A stretch of 64,000 nucleotides of DNA from an uncultured delta proteobacterium (GTDB lineage Bacteria > Desulfobacterota > Desulfovibrionia > Desulfovibrionales > Desulfovibrionaceae): NCBI GenBank assembly GCA_903835685.1, contig CAILNX010000032.1, positions 58,459 to 122,458 of the forward strand. Reading direction: 5' to 3'. Under the pieces are notes generated by a model, which searched no databases, was not told where the DNA came from, and saw only the letters and a program-made list of their open reading frames with translations. The position numbers were made by a program, and so were the translations under genes. Below, in pieces: positions 51,900 to 60,660 of this stretch. Numbering within the stretch: position 1 is the first letter of the stretch; the number at the start of each line of letters is the position of its first letter.

Positions 51900-52379
51900 C
51901 TACTCGTCCCCGCGCTTGAGCGCGATGAGCCCAGTGCGGCACATACTTTTTATGCCAAAGGGGGTGAGCAACTTGATGAGGCCCTCGACCTTTTCCTGGT
52001 CCCCGGCCATCTCCACGGTGATGGTCTCCTGGCCCATGCCCACCACTGCGGCCCGGAAGACCTCAAATACCTGCATGAGCTGGGTCAGGCTCTCCCGGTC
52101 GAAGCGCACCTTGATGAGCAGAAGCTCCCGGTCCACGAACTCCTTGCGGGCCAGGTCGTCCACCTGGATGATGAAGTCCATGGCCGCCAGATGGGCCGTG
52201 ACCTGGTCCATCTGGTCGTTCTCGGCCTCCAGGCAGATGACCATGCGGGACACCTCCGGGTTCTCGGTCTCCCCGCAGGCGATGCTTTTGATGTTCAGGT
52301 TGCTCTGCTTGAACTCCAGGGCCAGATCGGCCAAAACCCCGGGTCGGTTGCGCAGCAGGGCGGAAATGGTGTGTTTCAT
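51900..52379 (-). CDS. Acetolactate synthase small-subunit-like ACT protein
   Basis: A 159-residue protein of IlvH/IlvN size: N-terminal ACT domain (ISALLRNRPGVLADLALEFK, NIKSIACGETENPEVSRM) and the C-terminal IlvN-type domain (RELLLIKVRFDRESLTQLMQ, FGIKSMCRTGLIALKRGD). No catalytic subunit gene is adjacent; instead it heads the ptb-buk-CBS operon, 50 bp upstream. It may regulate acetolactate synthase encoded elsewhere or have been recruited as a valine/isoleucine sensor for this operon. Confidence 0.85.
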   Translation of the reverse strand: MKHTISALLRNRPGVLADLALEFKQSNLNIKSIACGETENPEVSRMVICLEAENDQMDQVTAHLAAMDFIIQVDDLARKEFVDRELLLIKVRFDRESLTQLMQVFEVFRAAVVGMGQETITVEMAGDQEKVEGLIKLLTPFGIKSMCRTGLIALKRGDE

Positions 52380-52740
52380 GGCGTCTCCAGGGCGGGTGCG
52401 AAATGAACGATGGCCAATATGGGGGCCAATACGGCGGCCGATACGGGTCCGACCTCCCATTTTTTCGGCCATGGCCCGGGAACTGTCAAGCCCGGAAGCG
52501 AAGGGGGCGGAAATGACGAAAAGTGGATGGACCGGAAGGCCGGGTCGGTGACGATTGGGAAACCCCGCAAAACGCAGTGGCCATTTGCTTTCTGTTCATG
52601 TACTTTTTGCGTCCAGGCGGCCTGGGACCCTTGCCCCGGAAACCGGGATAGTGTAGAGAACTTCTAGAAAATCCTCGGGACAGGCCTTTTCTGGGAGGCG
52701 CAACCAACCGGCTGGACGAAGATCGGCTTGGCGACCCACT
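52380..52740. other. 361-bp divergent intergenic region
   Basis: It lies between the minus-strand ACT-protein operon and the plus-strand pilus operon. Near the ACT gene is a triple 12-bp repeat. I see no gene and no confident promoter, only a short TTCTAGAA palindrome near 52661-52669 upstream of the pilus genes. Confidence 0.5.
52412..52447. repeat. Three tandem 12-bp repeats upstream of the ACT-protein gene
   Basis: GGCCAATATGGG (52412-52423), GGCCAATACGGC (52424-52435) and GGCCGATACGGG (52436-52447), 33 to 68 bp before the start codon on the minus strand. Their position in the leader or promoter suggests an operator array. Confidence 0.6.
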
Positions 52741-54285
52741 ATGCTTGAAGACATACTCTCCTACTTCGGCATGTCCCACAATCCCTTTCCAGTGGCCCTG
52801 GACCCGAAGAACTATTACCAGACCGAGTCCACCAAGATCTTTCTGGAAGAGCTTTTGCACGGCATCGAGTCGCGCAAGGGGTTTCTGGTCCTGGTCGGGG
52901 AAGTGGGGGTGGGCAAGACCTCCCTGTCTCTGCAACTGCTGAAACTTCTTGAAGAAAAAAAAGTCCCCACCTCCTGGGTGTTCAACACCGTGTTCACCAA
53001 GGAGGAGCTTTTGTTCTCCGTGGCCCGGGACTGGGGGATGGAGCCGCCCGACGACATCCCCTTTCCCCGCCTGGTGGAGGCCATCCACCACTACCTCCTG
53101 GACCAGAACAAGGCCGGCCACAACTGCGTGATCATCGTGGACGAGGCCCACAACCTCGACGCCACCTCCTTAGAAGCCCTGCGCATGCTCTCCAACCTGG
53201 AGTTCGACGGCCGCAAGCTGGTTCAAATTCTGCTCATTGGCCAGCAGGAGCTGCACCTGTTCCTGGAAGAGCCGCGCATGCGCCAGCTTTTGAGCCGGGT
53301 GGCCATATTCCTGGAACACCCCACCCTGACCAAGCCCGAGGTCAAGAGCTACGTGGATTTCAAGCTGGCCAAGGCCGACTCCCAGCTCCGCCTGGACGGC
53401 CGGGCCCTGGACCGTTTGTGGGAGTCCAGCCAGGGGAACCTGCGCCAGATGAATTTGATCATGGAGCGGGCGCTCTACGCCTGCATCGCCTTGCGGGAGA
53501 GCAGCCTGTCCTCCCGGGTCCTGGACCTGGCCGTGCGCGACGTGGCCTCCTGCAACCGGCTGGTGCGCAAGCGGGTGCAGGAGGGCCGGATCAAGCGGCT
53601 GGCCCTGTGGTACGGCCTGCCCGCGATTCTCACCCTGATCCTGGCCCTGGCCTTTTTCCTGTCCCGGGGCGGGAGCAAGGCCCCGGCCGCGGCCGAGACC
53701 GCCCCGGCCGAAGCGGCCCCTGCGGCCGCTCCGGCCACTCCGGCCCCTGGAACGGCCCAGCCCGCAGCCCTGGCCCCGGAGAAGAACGGGAAAAAGCCGG
53801 AGACCGATCCCAAGCGCCAGGAGGCCGAGGCCCTGCTGTCCCCTTTGGGTCTGGAGTCCCTGGCCGAGACCCTGGCCGCTGCCCTGCGGGAGAAAAGCCT
53901 GGCCCGGTTCACCTCGGCCCTGCCCCAGGGCCTGGTCTGGATGGAGATGGCCCGGGGGCCGGTCGAGAATGCCCCTGACCGTCTGGTCCTGCCCTGGGGG
54001 ACCCTGACCGGGGGCCAGGGTGTGCTGGTGCTCATGCGCGTGCCCGGGGCCTTTGACCGGGTGATCCCCGGGTACGCTGGCCCGGAGGCGGTCTATGTCC
54101 AGCGCCTGCTCAAAGGGGTGCGCAAGTTCGAGGACAAGCCGGACGGGGTGTACGGCAAGAAGAGCTGGTACGCCCTGGCCGAGTTCCAGAAAGAAAACGG
54201 GCTCAAGGCCTCGGGTCTGCCCGACCAGGAGACCCTGGCCCGGCTGTCCGCCCAAGCCGCCCCATCCCGGGAGGAGCGTCCGTGA
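52741..54285 (+). CDS. ExeA/MshM-like AAA ATPase with peptidoglycan-binding C-terminus
   Basis: A 514-residue protein: AAA+ domain (about 1-265; Walker A GEVGVGKT at 53-60, Walker B VIIVDEAHN, NLRQMNLIMERAL sensor region), one membrane span (about 296-312), an Ala/Pro-rich linker, and a C-terminal peptidoglycan-binding-like domain (about 440-505; YVQRLLKGVRKFEDKPDGVY, TLARLSAQA). GspA/ExeA and MshM share this plan and help the secretin cross the cell wall. First gene of the filament operon; the next start overlaps its stop (GTGA). Confidence 0.88.
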   Translation: MLEDILSYFGMSHNPFPVALDPKNYYQTESTKIFLEELLHGIESRKGFLVLVGEVGVGKTSLSLQLLKLLEEKKVPTSWVFNTVFTKEELLFSVARDWGMEPPDDIPFPRLVEAIHHYLLDQNKAGHNCVIIVDEAHNLDATSLEALRMLSNLEFDGRKLVQILLIGQQELHLFLEEPRMRQLLSRVAIFLEHPTLTKPEVKSYVDFKLAKADSQLRLDGRALDRLWESSQGNLRQMNLIMERALYACIALRESSLSSRVLDLAVRDVASCNRLVRKRVQEGRIKRLALWYGLPAILTLILALAFFLSRGGSKAPAAAETAPAEAAPAAAPATPAPGTAQPAALAPEKNGKKPETDPKRQEAEALLSPLGLESLAETLAAALREKSLARFTSALPQGLVWMEMARGPVENAPDRLVLPWGTLTGGQGVLVLMRVPGAFDRVIPGYAGPEAVYVQRLLKGVRKFEDKPDGVYGKKSWYALAEFQKENGLKASGLPDQETLARLSAQAAPSREERP

Positions 54286-55928
54286 CCCAGCCCATCCGCA
54301 TCGGCGACCTGCTCATCACCAGGGGCATCATCCAGAAAAAGCACCTGGATTTTGCCCTCCAGGTGCAGCGGGTCAGCGGCGAGAAACTCGGCCAGGTGCT
54401 CACCCGCGTGGGTCTGGTCAGCGAGTACGACCTGGTCAACGCCGTGGCCGAGCAGCTCAAGCTGGAATACCTGGACCTGACCCGGGAGGCCCCGGACCTG
54501 GAGGTGCTCAAGCGCTTCAACCGCAACACCTGCCTCTCGCTCCAGATGTTCCCCTTGCGGGTCATCGGGGACGAGGTGCACGTGGTCACCCCGGACCTGC
54601 CCAACCAGGCCATGGAGCAGGCCTGCCTGCGCTTCATGGGCATGCGCCCGGTCTTTTCGCTTTCGGCCGAATCGCAAGTGGTTTCGGCCATCTACAACTA
54701 CTTCTTCTTCCTCACCAACCCGGTGGAGTCCAGCCTGCAGCGCGAGGCGGACATCCTGGCCGCAGACACCACCCGCACCGTGAGCCCGGACAATTTCCTG
54801 AACTTCATGCTGCTCATGGCCATCAAGCGCCGGGCCACGGACGTGCACATCCGGCCCATGGCCTACGGCATCAGCCTGGCCTTCCGGGTGGACGGGGTGC
54901 TCACCAGCGAGCGCTTCTTCCCCAAGCAGCTCATGCGCATCATCACCTCCATCAAGCTCCAGTCCGGCATGGACATCTCCGAACAGCGCCTGCCCCAGGA
55001 CGGCCGCTGGAGCGTGACGCTTTTGCAGCGCAACTACGATATCCGCATCTCCACCGTGGTCACCCCCTACGGGGAGAACGTGGTCATGCGCCTGCTCTCC
55101 CAGGAGCGGGCCAGCTTCAGCATGGAGAACCTGGGGTTTTTGAAAGAGGATTTGCGGCCCATCATGCGCAGTTTCGAGGAGCCCTTCGGCATCGTGCTCC
55201 TCACCGGCCCCACGGGCTCGGGCAAGTCCACCACCCTGGTGGCCGGGCTCTCGGCCCTGGACCTTTTGGGCAAGAACGTGCTGACCATCGAGAACCCCAT
55301 CGAATACATCGTGCCCCTGGCCCGCCAGACCCAGGTCAACGAACCGGCCGGGTACGATTTCGCCAACGCCATGCGCTATTTTCTGCGCCACGACCCGGAC
55401 GTGATCCTCATCGGCGAGATGCGCGACGAGCTTACCGCCCGCACGGCCCTGGACGCGGCCACCACCGGCCACCTGGTGCTCTCCACCCTGCACAGCAACA
55501 CGGCCCTGGGGGCCATCCCCCGGCTGCGCACCCTGGGCATGGACCACCAGACCATGGCCGAGGCCCTGGTCAGCGTCATCAGCCAGCGCCTGGTGCGCAC
55601 CACCTGCAAGCAGTGCAAGGAGGCTTACGAGCCCACCGAGGCCGAGCTGAAATACCTGGGGGTGCGGGCCGAGAAGCTCTATCGGGGGCGGGGGTGCGAC
55701 GCCTGCGGGCACACCGGGTACCTGGGCCGGACCCTGGTCTACGAGGTCTTCGTCCTGGACCGGGAGGTGCGCAGCCTGCTGGAAAAAGACGCGCCCATGT
55801 TCCAGTTGGAACAGATGATGGTGGGCAAGGGCTTTCAGAACATGTTCAGCGTGGGGGTCAAGAAGACCCTGTCCGGCCTGACCACGGTCGAAGAACTGCA
55901 CCGCGTCCTGGGCGCGACCCGGTACTAG
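54282..55928 (+). CDS. Type II secretion/type IV pilus assembly ATPase (GspE/PilB/MshE family)
   Basis: A 548-residue hexameric ATPase: N-terminal T2SSE_N domain (IGDLLITRGIIQKKHLDFAL), Walker A GPTGSGKSTT (about 309-318), Asp box LLSQERASFSM and IEDPIE-like ENPIEYI, Walker B DVILIGEMRDELTARTAL, and a zinc module with CKQCKE and CDACGH (about 442-475). It drives pilus or pseudopilus polymerisation from the cytoplasm. GTG start overlapping the upstream stop. Confidence 0.95.
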   Translation: MTQPIRIGDLLITRGIIQKKHLDFALQVQRVSGEKLGQVLTRVGLVSEYDLVNAVAEQLKLEYLDLTREAPDLEVLKRFNRNTCLSLQMFPLRVIGDEVHVVTPDLPNQAMEQACLRFMGMRPVFSLSAESQVVSAIYNYFFFLTNPVESSLQREADILAADTTRTVSPDNFLNFMLLMAIKRRATDVHIRPMAYGISLAFRVDGVLTSERFFPKQLMRIITSIKLQSGMDISEQRLPQDGRWSVTLLQRNYDIRISTVVTPYGENVVMRLLSQERASFSMENLGFLKEDLRPIMRSFEEPFGIVLLTGPTGSGKSTTLVAGLSALDLLGKNVLTIENPIEYIVPLARQTQVNEPAGYDFANAMRYFLRHDPDVILIGEMRDELTARTALDAATTGHLVLSTLHSNTALGAIPRLRTLGMDHQTMAEALVSVISQRLVRTTCKQCKEAYEPTEAELKYLGVRAEKLYRGRGCDACGHTGYLGRTLVYEVFVLDREVRSLLEKDAPMFQLEQMMVGKGFQNMFSVGVKKTLSGLTTVEELHRVLGATRY

Positions 55929-55934
55929 GAGCGC

Positions 55935-57164
55935 ATGGCCATCTTCCGCTTCAAGATTCTCACGGCCCAGGGGGCCTTGGAGAAGGGCATCATCGAGCTG
56001 CCCTTCACCGATTCCCTGGCGGCCATGCGTTATCTGGAGCGCCGGGGCGGGGTGGCCCTGGAGGTCACGCCGCTTCCGCCTTTTCTGGAAGGGGTGGTGC
56101 TCTGGGCCCGGACCAAGTTCGGGGGCATCGAGCGGCCGGACATCGCCGAGTTCTTCAACAACATGGCCATGCTCACCCAGGCCGGGGTGCCCGTGCTCTC
56201 GGCCCTGGAGGAGATCGGGGACGAGATCAAGAAACCGGCCCTGAAAATGGTGGTCAAGTTCATGTGCACGGACATCGAGGCCGGGCAGACCTTTTCCGAG
56301 GCCATCGACAAGCACGACCGCATCTTCGCCCCGGTGCTCCTGCAGATGCTCCGAATTGGGGAAGAAACCGGCAAGCTTGACGAAATGCTCAAAAAATGTT
56401 CCGAACACGTGCTGCATATTCATGAAATTATTTCGGCCACCAAAAAGGCCATGATGTACCCGGGATTCCTGTCCGCCGTTGTCCTGGGGGCCATCTGCTT
56501 CTGGTTCGGCTATGTCGTCCCGCAGATGATCGGCCTGTTCAAGGACCTGGGCGTCGATCTGCCCCCCCCGACGCGCATGATCATGGCCGTTTCCGACTGG
56601 TTCACGACCTCGGCGTCCTCGGTGGGCTTAGGGATCGTGGCCGCAGTGGTGGCCAGCAAGTTCCTGCGGCGCCATTGGGCGGCCTACCGCTACATGACCG
56701 ACGCCCTGATCCTGAAGACGCCCATCGTGGGCATGATCGTGGAAGCCTCCATCGTGGCCCGGATCTGCGAATTCTTGGGCATTCTCATCGCGGCTGGCAT
56801 TGGGGTGCTTCGGACCCTGGAGATCATCACCGAGTCCACCACGAACCTGGTGTACGTCCGGCGCATGCAGGGGGTCCAGGAGGCCATCAAGACCGGCAAC
56901 ACCCTGACCACCTCCCTGCGCATGCACCAGGCCCTGCATCCCTTTGCCCTGCGCATGATCCTGGTGGGGGAGCAGACCGGACGCCTGGAGGAGCAGACCG
57001 CCTACGTGGCCGAGGTCTACCGCTCCAAGCTCAAGGGGCTGGTGGACACCCTGGCCAAGAGCCTGGAGCCCATCCTGCTGGTGGTGGTGGGCCTGGTCTT
57101 CGCGGTTATCATGGCCGGGCTGCTGCTGCCCATTTATGACCTCATCGGAAAGGTTGGAAAATGA
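55935..57164 (+). CDS. Inner-membrane platform protein (GspF/PilC/MshG family)
   Basis: A 409-residue platform protein with two repeated T2SSF domains: IAEFFNNMAMLTQAGVPVLS with QTFSEAIDKHDRIFAPVLLQ, and VARICEFLGILIAAGIGVLR with LHPFALRMILVGEQTGRLEE, each followed by membrane segments, ending with LVFAVIMAGLLLPIYDLIGK. It couples the assembly ATPase to subunit insertion. Its stop overlaps the next start (ATGA). Confidence 0.94.
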   Translation: MAIFRFKILTAQGALEKGIIELPFTDSLAAMRYLERRGGVALEVTPLPPFLEGVVLWARTKFGGIERPDIAEFFNNMAMLTQAGVPVLSALEEIGDEIKKPALKMVVKFMCTDIEAGQTFSEAIDKHDRIFAPVLLQMLRIGEETGKLDEMLKKCSEHVLHIHEIISATKKAMMYPGFLSAVVLGAICFWFGYVVPQMIGLFKDLGVDLPPPTRMIMAVSDWFTTSASSVGLGIVAAVVASKFLRRHWAAYRYMTDALILKTPIVGMIVEASIVARICEFLGILIAAGIGVLRTLEIITESTTNLVYVRRMQGVQEAIKTGNTLTTSLRMHQALHPFALRMILVGEQTGRLEEQTAYVAEVYRSKLKGLVDTLAKSLEPILLVVVGLVFAVIMAGLLLPIYDLIGKVGK

Positions 57165-57664
57165 GGCTGAGCCACACGATGAAATGGATTCTGGCCATCG
57201 GCCTGGCCCTGATCGCCGGGGCCGGAATGGTGGGCATGTCCATGGCCTGGCGCGAGGTGCGGGCCACGGCCGAGAACGTGCGCTTTCTCCAGCAGGAAGG
57301 CACGGCCCTGGCCGAGGCCCTGGCCAAGGCCCAGGCCGCCCGGAAGGACATGGCCGAGTGGACCCGTTTGCGCACGGCGGCCCGCCAGGCCGGGCTCATT
57401 CCCGAGCAATGGCTCCTGTACCCGGTCAGCCTGACCCAGGACCTGACCATGGACGGCTTGAACCAGATGATGGCCCTGGCCTCCCAGGGGCGTCCCCGGG
57501 GCGGGACCTACTGGTTCCTGCCCCAGAGTTTTTCCTTCTCCCGCAGTCAGGCCCCGGCCTCGGATGCGGCTGTGGAGACCGGCAAGGCCAAGCTCTATCA
57601 CGGACAGATGCAGGGCATGTTCATGACCCGCAAGCCTGATCCCAAAACCCTTTCCACTCCCTAG
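57161..57664 (+). CDS. Small bitopic assembly protein, PilO/GspM/MshJ-like position
   Basis: A 167-residue protein with one N-terminal span (about 8-28), a coiled coil (about 30-60) and a small periplasmic domain. No sequence motif identifies it, but size, topology and position after the platform gene match the PilO/GspM/MshJ or MshF subunits of type IV filament machines. The assignment rests on context. Confidence 0.6.
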   Translation: MRLSHTMKWILAIGLALIAGAGMVGMSMAWREVRATAENVRFLQQEGTALAEALAKAQAARKDMAEWTRLRTAARQAGLIPEQWLLYPVSLTQDLTMDGLNQMMALASQGRPRGGTYWFLPQSFSFSRSQAPASDAAVETGKAKLYHGQMQGMFMTRKPDPKTLSTP

Positions 57665-57675
57665 GGCTTAAAGGC

Positions 57676-60015
57676 ATGGCTGAAGAGCACAAGAAACCCC
57701 CTGAAATCCTGCCGGAAGTCCTCCCGGAGGTCCTGCCCGAGATCCTGCCCGAGATGATCCTGGCGGACGATCCGGCTTTGTCTGCTCCGGCCGCGCCAGC
57801 CCCCGCAGGCCCGGAGGAGATTCCAGAGATCCCGGAAATGGAGTTTTCCCCCCAGGACCTGGCCGCCCCGGCCGGGGTGGCCAGCGGGCTTCTGGACATG
57901 GGCGACACGCCTCTGGACCTCCCCCAGGACCCCGCCCAGGCCCTCTCCCAGATTGAGCCAGCCGACTTGCCCTTGACCGGTCAGGAGCCTCCGGAGTTGG
58001 AGTTCTCGCCCGAATTTTTCCAGCCAACGGTCGATTCCGAGATTGATTTCGGGGCCGTCCCCCAGGACGCGCCGCCCCGCCCCTCGGCCAAGTCCGACCC
58101 GTCCGGACCTGTGGTCCCGGGCCTGGTCCTGCCCGAGGTCTTCGAGCTGGAGCAGGAGACCGGCGGCCCCGGACCAGCGGTCCTGGATACCCTGCACCGG
58201 GCCGATCTGGAGGCAGCGCCCCAGCCCGAGCCCCTTCCTGGCCCGGCAGCGCCCCCCCCCGCGTCCCAGCCCGAGCCCCAGTTCTCGCCCCGGCCCGCGC
58301 CCCAGCCCGAGCCCCAGTTTTCGCCTCGGCCCGCCCCGGCACGGGAAGACCCGCCCCTGAGGCCGAGCCCGGAGCCCGAGGACCTGGACCCGGCCCTTTC
58401 GCGCCCGGCCATTGACGCCGCTGCCCCGGGGTTCGGCTTCTCCCCGCCGTCCCCTCCGCCTCCCCCGTCTCCTGCGACTCCTGCGACTCCTGCGGCTCCT
58501 CCGGCCAGTCCCGGGCCGGCCCAGATGCGCCCCGAGCCGCCGACCCCTGCTCCGCCCGGCCCGGCCCCGCCCCAGGTTCCGTCAGAAGCCGCCCCGGCCC
58601 CAGGCCTGGGCCTGCCCGATTTCCCGGACCAGGAGCCCGCGCCGGTCGAGGAAAAACCGGCTGTCCCGGCCCTGCCCGAGGGCTGGACCGCCGCTCCGGT
58701 GCCCGACTACCCGGATTTCGTCCTGGAATGGGGACTGGGGACCTTTCTGTTCACTGGCGCCAGCGTGCGCAAGGTCACGGACATCACCACCCATCCCCGG
58801 CATCTTTTGTACCTGGTGGACTACTACCATTCCCCGGGTCCTGGGGTGTTGACCATTGACGGGCCGCCCAAGTACGCGCCGGTGCTGGGCCGCAAGAAGC
58901 TCCAGGAGCAGGGGGAGCTGACCGAGGAATTCTCCCTGCACATCATGGAGTCCCACAAGGTTTCCGACAGCCAGACCAGCCTGGCCTACCAGCTTCTGCC
59001 CACCACGGCCCATCAGGCCCTGATGAACTTGAGCGACCGGACCAGCCAGGGCTACCTGCTCTACGACTCCACCGCCGCAGCCTACGGCTTCGCCATGAAC
59101 ATGAAGTCAGCGGGCGGGGACATGGTGGCCCTGCACCTGCCGAGCTGCGTGGTGGCCGTGGCGGTCAAGGGCGAGAAGATCGTCTTTGCCCACCGCTACA
59201 TCCTGTCCGGGGACGACGAGGCCGCCCTGCGTTTCGGGCTCTCCTCCCTGCACCAGGACGCCCAGGGGCTCAAGCGCCAGGGCCTGGCCGACTTGAAACA
59301 GATTCACTGGATCGAGGCCTTGACCGCGACCCCCACCTGGCCCAAGGCGGATTACGACATCCCCTTCGAGCGCCTGCCCCTGATCGCCCTGGACGTGGAC
59401 GGGGAGACGCAGTGGTCGGCCCTGCCCGAGCTCATGGGCCGCCTGGACCCCCGGGCCTGCCTGGGACCCAGGGACGAGATCCGGCTCCTGCCCCTGGAGG
59501 GCCTGGAGAAATGGATCTGGGCCAGCCTGGCCGTGGTGGCCCCGGCCCTGGTGGCCGGGACCCTGCTCCTGTACTCCCGCTCCGGGGAGCTTACCCAGCG
59601 GACCGCAGACTTGCAGCGGGACAACGTCGTGCTGCGCCAGACCCTGGCGGCCGAGACGGCCAAGATCGCGGACCAGGGCCAGAACAGCCTGGACCCGGCC
59701 GCAGCCAAGCAGGTGGCCGAACGCATCCGCACGGCCGGGGCCGCCCCGACCATGGCCCGCCTCTGGAACGACCTGGCCCGGGCCAAGCCCTCGGGCTTAA
59801 GCATCGCCTCCCTGAACGTGAACTACGCCCCGGGGGCCGTGAACCTGCGGCTTCTGGGCAATATGGACCAGGGCGTGGCCGAGTCCCAGGCCGTGTTCTC
59901 GGATTTCCTGACCCGCCTGAACAAGGCGGGCTTCACCGTGAGTCAGCAGACCCTGGCCCTGGACGGCCAGGCCAACTCCTTTGCCATCGAACTGACCCGG
60001 CCGGTGGGGGAATAG
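57676..60015 (+). CDS. Large Pro/Ala-rich filament-assembly protein with PilN/GspL-like C-terminus
   Basis: A 779-residue protein in three parts: a low-complexity Pro/Glu/Ala-rich region (about 1-340) with glutamate-proline repeats (EILPEVLPEVLPEILPE; PAPQPEPQFSPRP twice), a middle cytoplasmic domain (about 345-600, PilM/GspL-like in position), and a membrane span (614-635) followed by a coiled coil and a small periplasmic domain (VNLRLLGNMDQGVAESQAVF), as in PilN. It may be a PilM-PilN-type fusion (MshI role). The long disordered start is unusual for the family. Function inferred from context. Confidence 0.6.
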   Translation: MAEEHKKPPEILPEVLPEVLPEILPEMILADDPALSAPAAPAPAGPEEIPEIPEMEFSPQDLAAPAGVASGLLDMGDTPLDLPQDPAQALSQIEPADLPLTGQEPPELEFSPEFFQPTVDSEIDFGAVPQDAPPRPSAKSDPSGPVVPGLVLPEVFELEQETGGPGPAVLDTLHRADLEAAPQPEPLPGPAAPPPASQPEPQFSPRPAPQPEPQFSPRPAPAREDPPLRPSPEPEDLDPALSRPAIDAAAPGFGFSPPSPPPPPSPATPATPAAPPASPGPAQMRPEPPTPAPPGPAPPQVPSEAAPAPGLGLPDFPDQEPAPVEEKPAVPALPEGWTAAPVPDYPDFVLEWGLGTFLFTGASVRKVTDITTHPRHLLYLVDYYHSPGPGVLTIDGPPKYAPVLGRKKLQEQGELTEEFSLHIMESHKVSDSQTSLAYQLLPTTAHQALMNLSDRTSQGYLLYDSTAAAYGFAMNMKSAGGDMVALHLPSCVVAVAVKGEKIVFAHRYILSGDDEAALRFGLSSLHQDAQGLKRQGLADLKQIHWIEALTATPTWPKADYDIPFERLPLIALDVDGETQWSALPELMGRLDPRACLGPRDEIRLLPLEGLEKWIWASLAVVAPALVAGTLLLYSRSGELTQRTADLQRDNVVLRQTLAAETAKIADQGQNSLDPAAAKQVAERIRTAGAAPTMARLWNDLARAKPSGLSIASLNVNYAPGAVNLRLLGNMDQGVAESQAVFSDFLTRLNKAGFTVSQQTLALDGQANSFAIELTRPVGE

Positions 60016-60018
60016 CCC

Positions 60019-60660
60019 ATGCACGCCCTGCGCAAGAATCTGTTGGCCCGAGCCCTGGTCTGCACGTCCCTGGTCATCGTGGCCATGGCCTGGGCAGGCC
60101 TGGTCTGGCAGGAGGAATCCGAGCCCCAGGCTCCCCGTCCTCTCCCGGTCCTGGGCTACACCCTGCCCCCGTCCGCCCAGGACCAGGCCCTCATCGCCCA
60201 GTCGGTCAAGCTGCTCACGGCCCCGGCCCAAGGCGTCGGCCTCTTGCAGGGCGTGGACCCCGCTCTTTTGGCCGAACGCACCAAGAGCGCCGAGGAACCC
60301 TCGGTGGCCCTGGTGTTCATGGGCAATGGCCGGCACTACGCCTCCATCGACGGGGAGATGTACACCATCGGGGACCATCTGCCCGACGGCCGGGAAGTGG
60401 TGGGCATCAACCGCACTGGGGTGGGCCTGGACTCCATGGGCCAGCCCAGCATGTTGTCCTGGACCAAACCCAAGGACACGCAACTGTTGAAACAGAAATT
60501 CGCCGCCAGCAAGGCCGTCGCTCCCCAGAATCAGACCGCCGCCGGGCCAGGAGCGCCGGGCCAGGCCGGCCCGGGCGGGGCCGGCTCCTTGAGCACGGAT
60601 CAGGCCATGCAACTGGTCAAACAACTCAACGAACAGCAACAGGCCGGGAAAAAACCATGA
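60019..60660 (+). CDS. GspC/PilP/MshK-like periplasmic linker protein
   Basis: A 213-residue bitopic protein: N-terminal span (about 10-28), short linker, and a small beta domain (ALVFMGNGRHYASIDGEMYT, IGDHLPDGREVVGINRTGVG) like the HR domain of GspC/PilP/MshK, which contacts the secretin. The C-terminus is Gly/Pro/Gln-rich. Its stop overlaps the secretin start (ATGA), consistent with that partnership. Confidence 0.68.
   Translation: MHALRKNLLARALVCTSLVIVAMAWAGLVWQEESEPQAPRPLPVLGYTLPPSAQDQALIAQSVKLLTAPAQGVGLLQGVDPALLAERTKSAEEPSVALVFMGNGRHYASIDGEMYTIGDHLPDGREVVGINRTGVGLDSMGQPSMLSWTKPKDTQLLKQKFAASKAVAPQNQTAAGPGAPGQAGPGGAGSLSTDQAMQLVKQLNEQQQAGKKP

Noticed and set aside
52410..52667. 85-codon plus-strand frame in the intergenic region before the pilus operon
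   Set aside because: No ribosome site, no motif, and it runs through the 12-bp tandem repeats; probably noncoding.
54095..56380. Plus-strand frame of 761 codons overlapping the assembly ATPase
   Set aside because: Alternative frame of the GspE-like gene; its product is Gly/Arg/His-rich without motifs.
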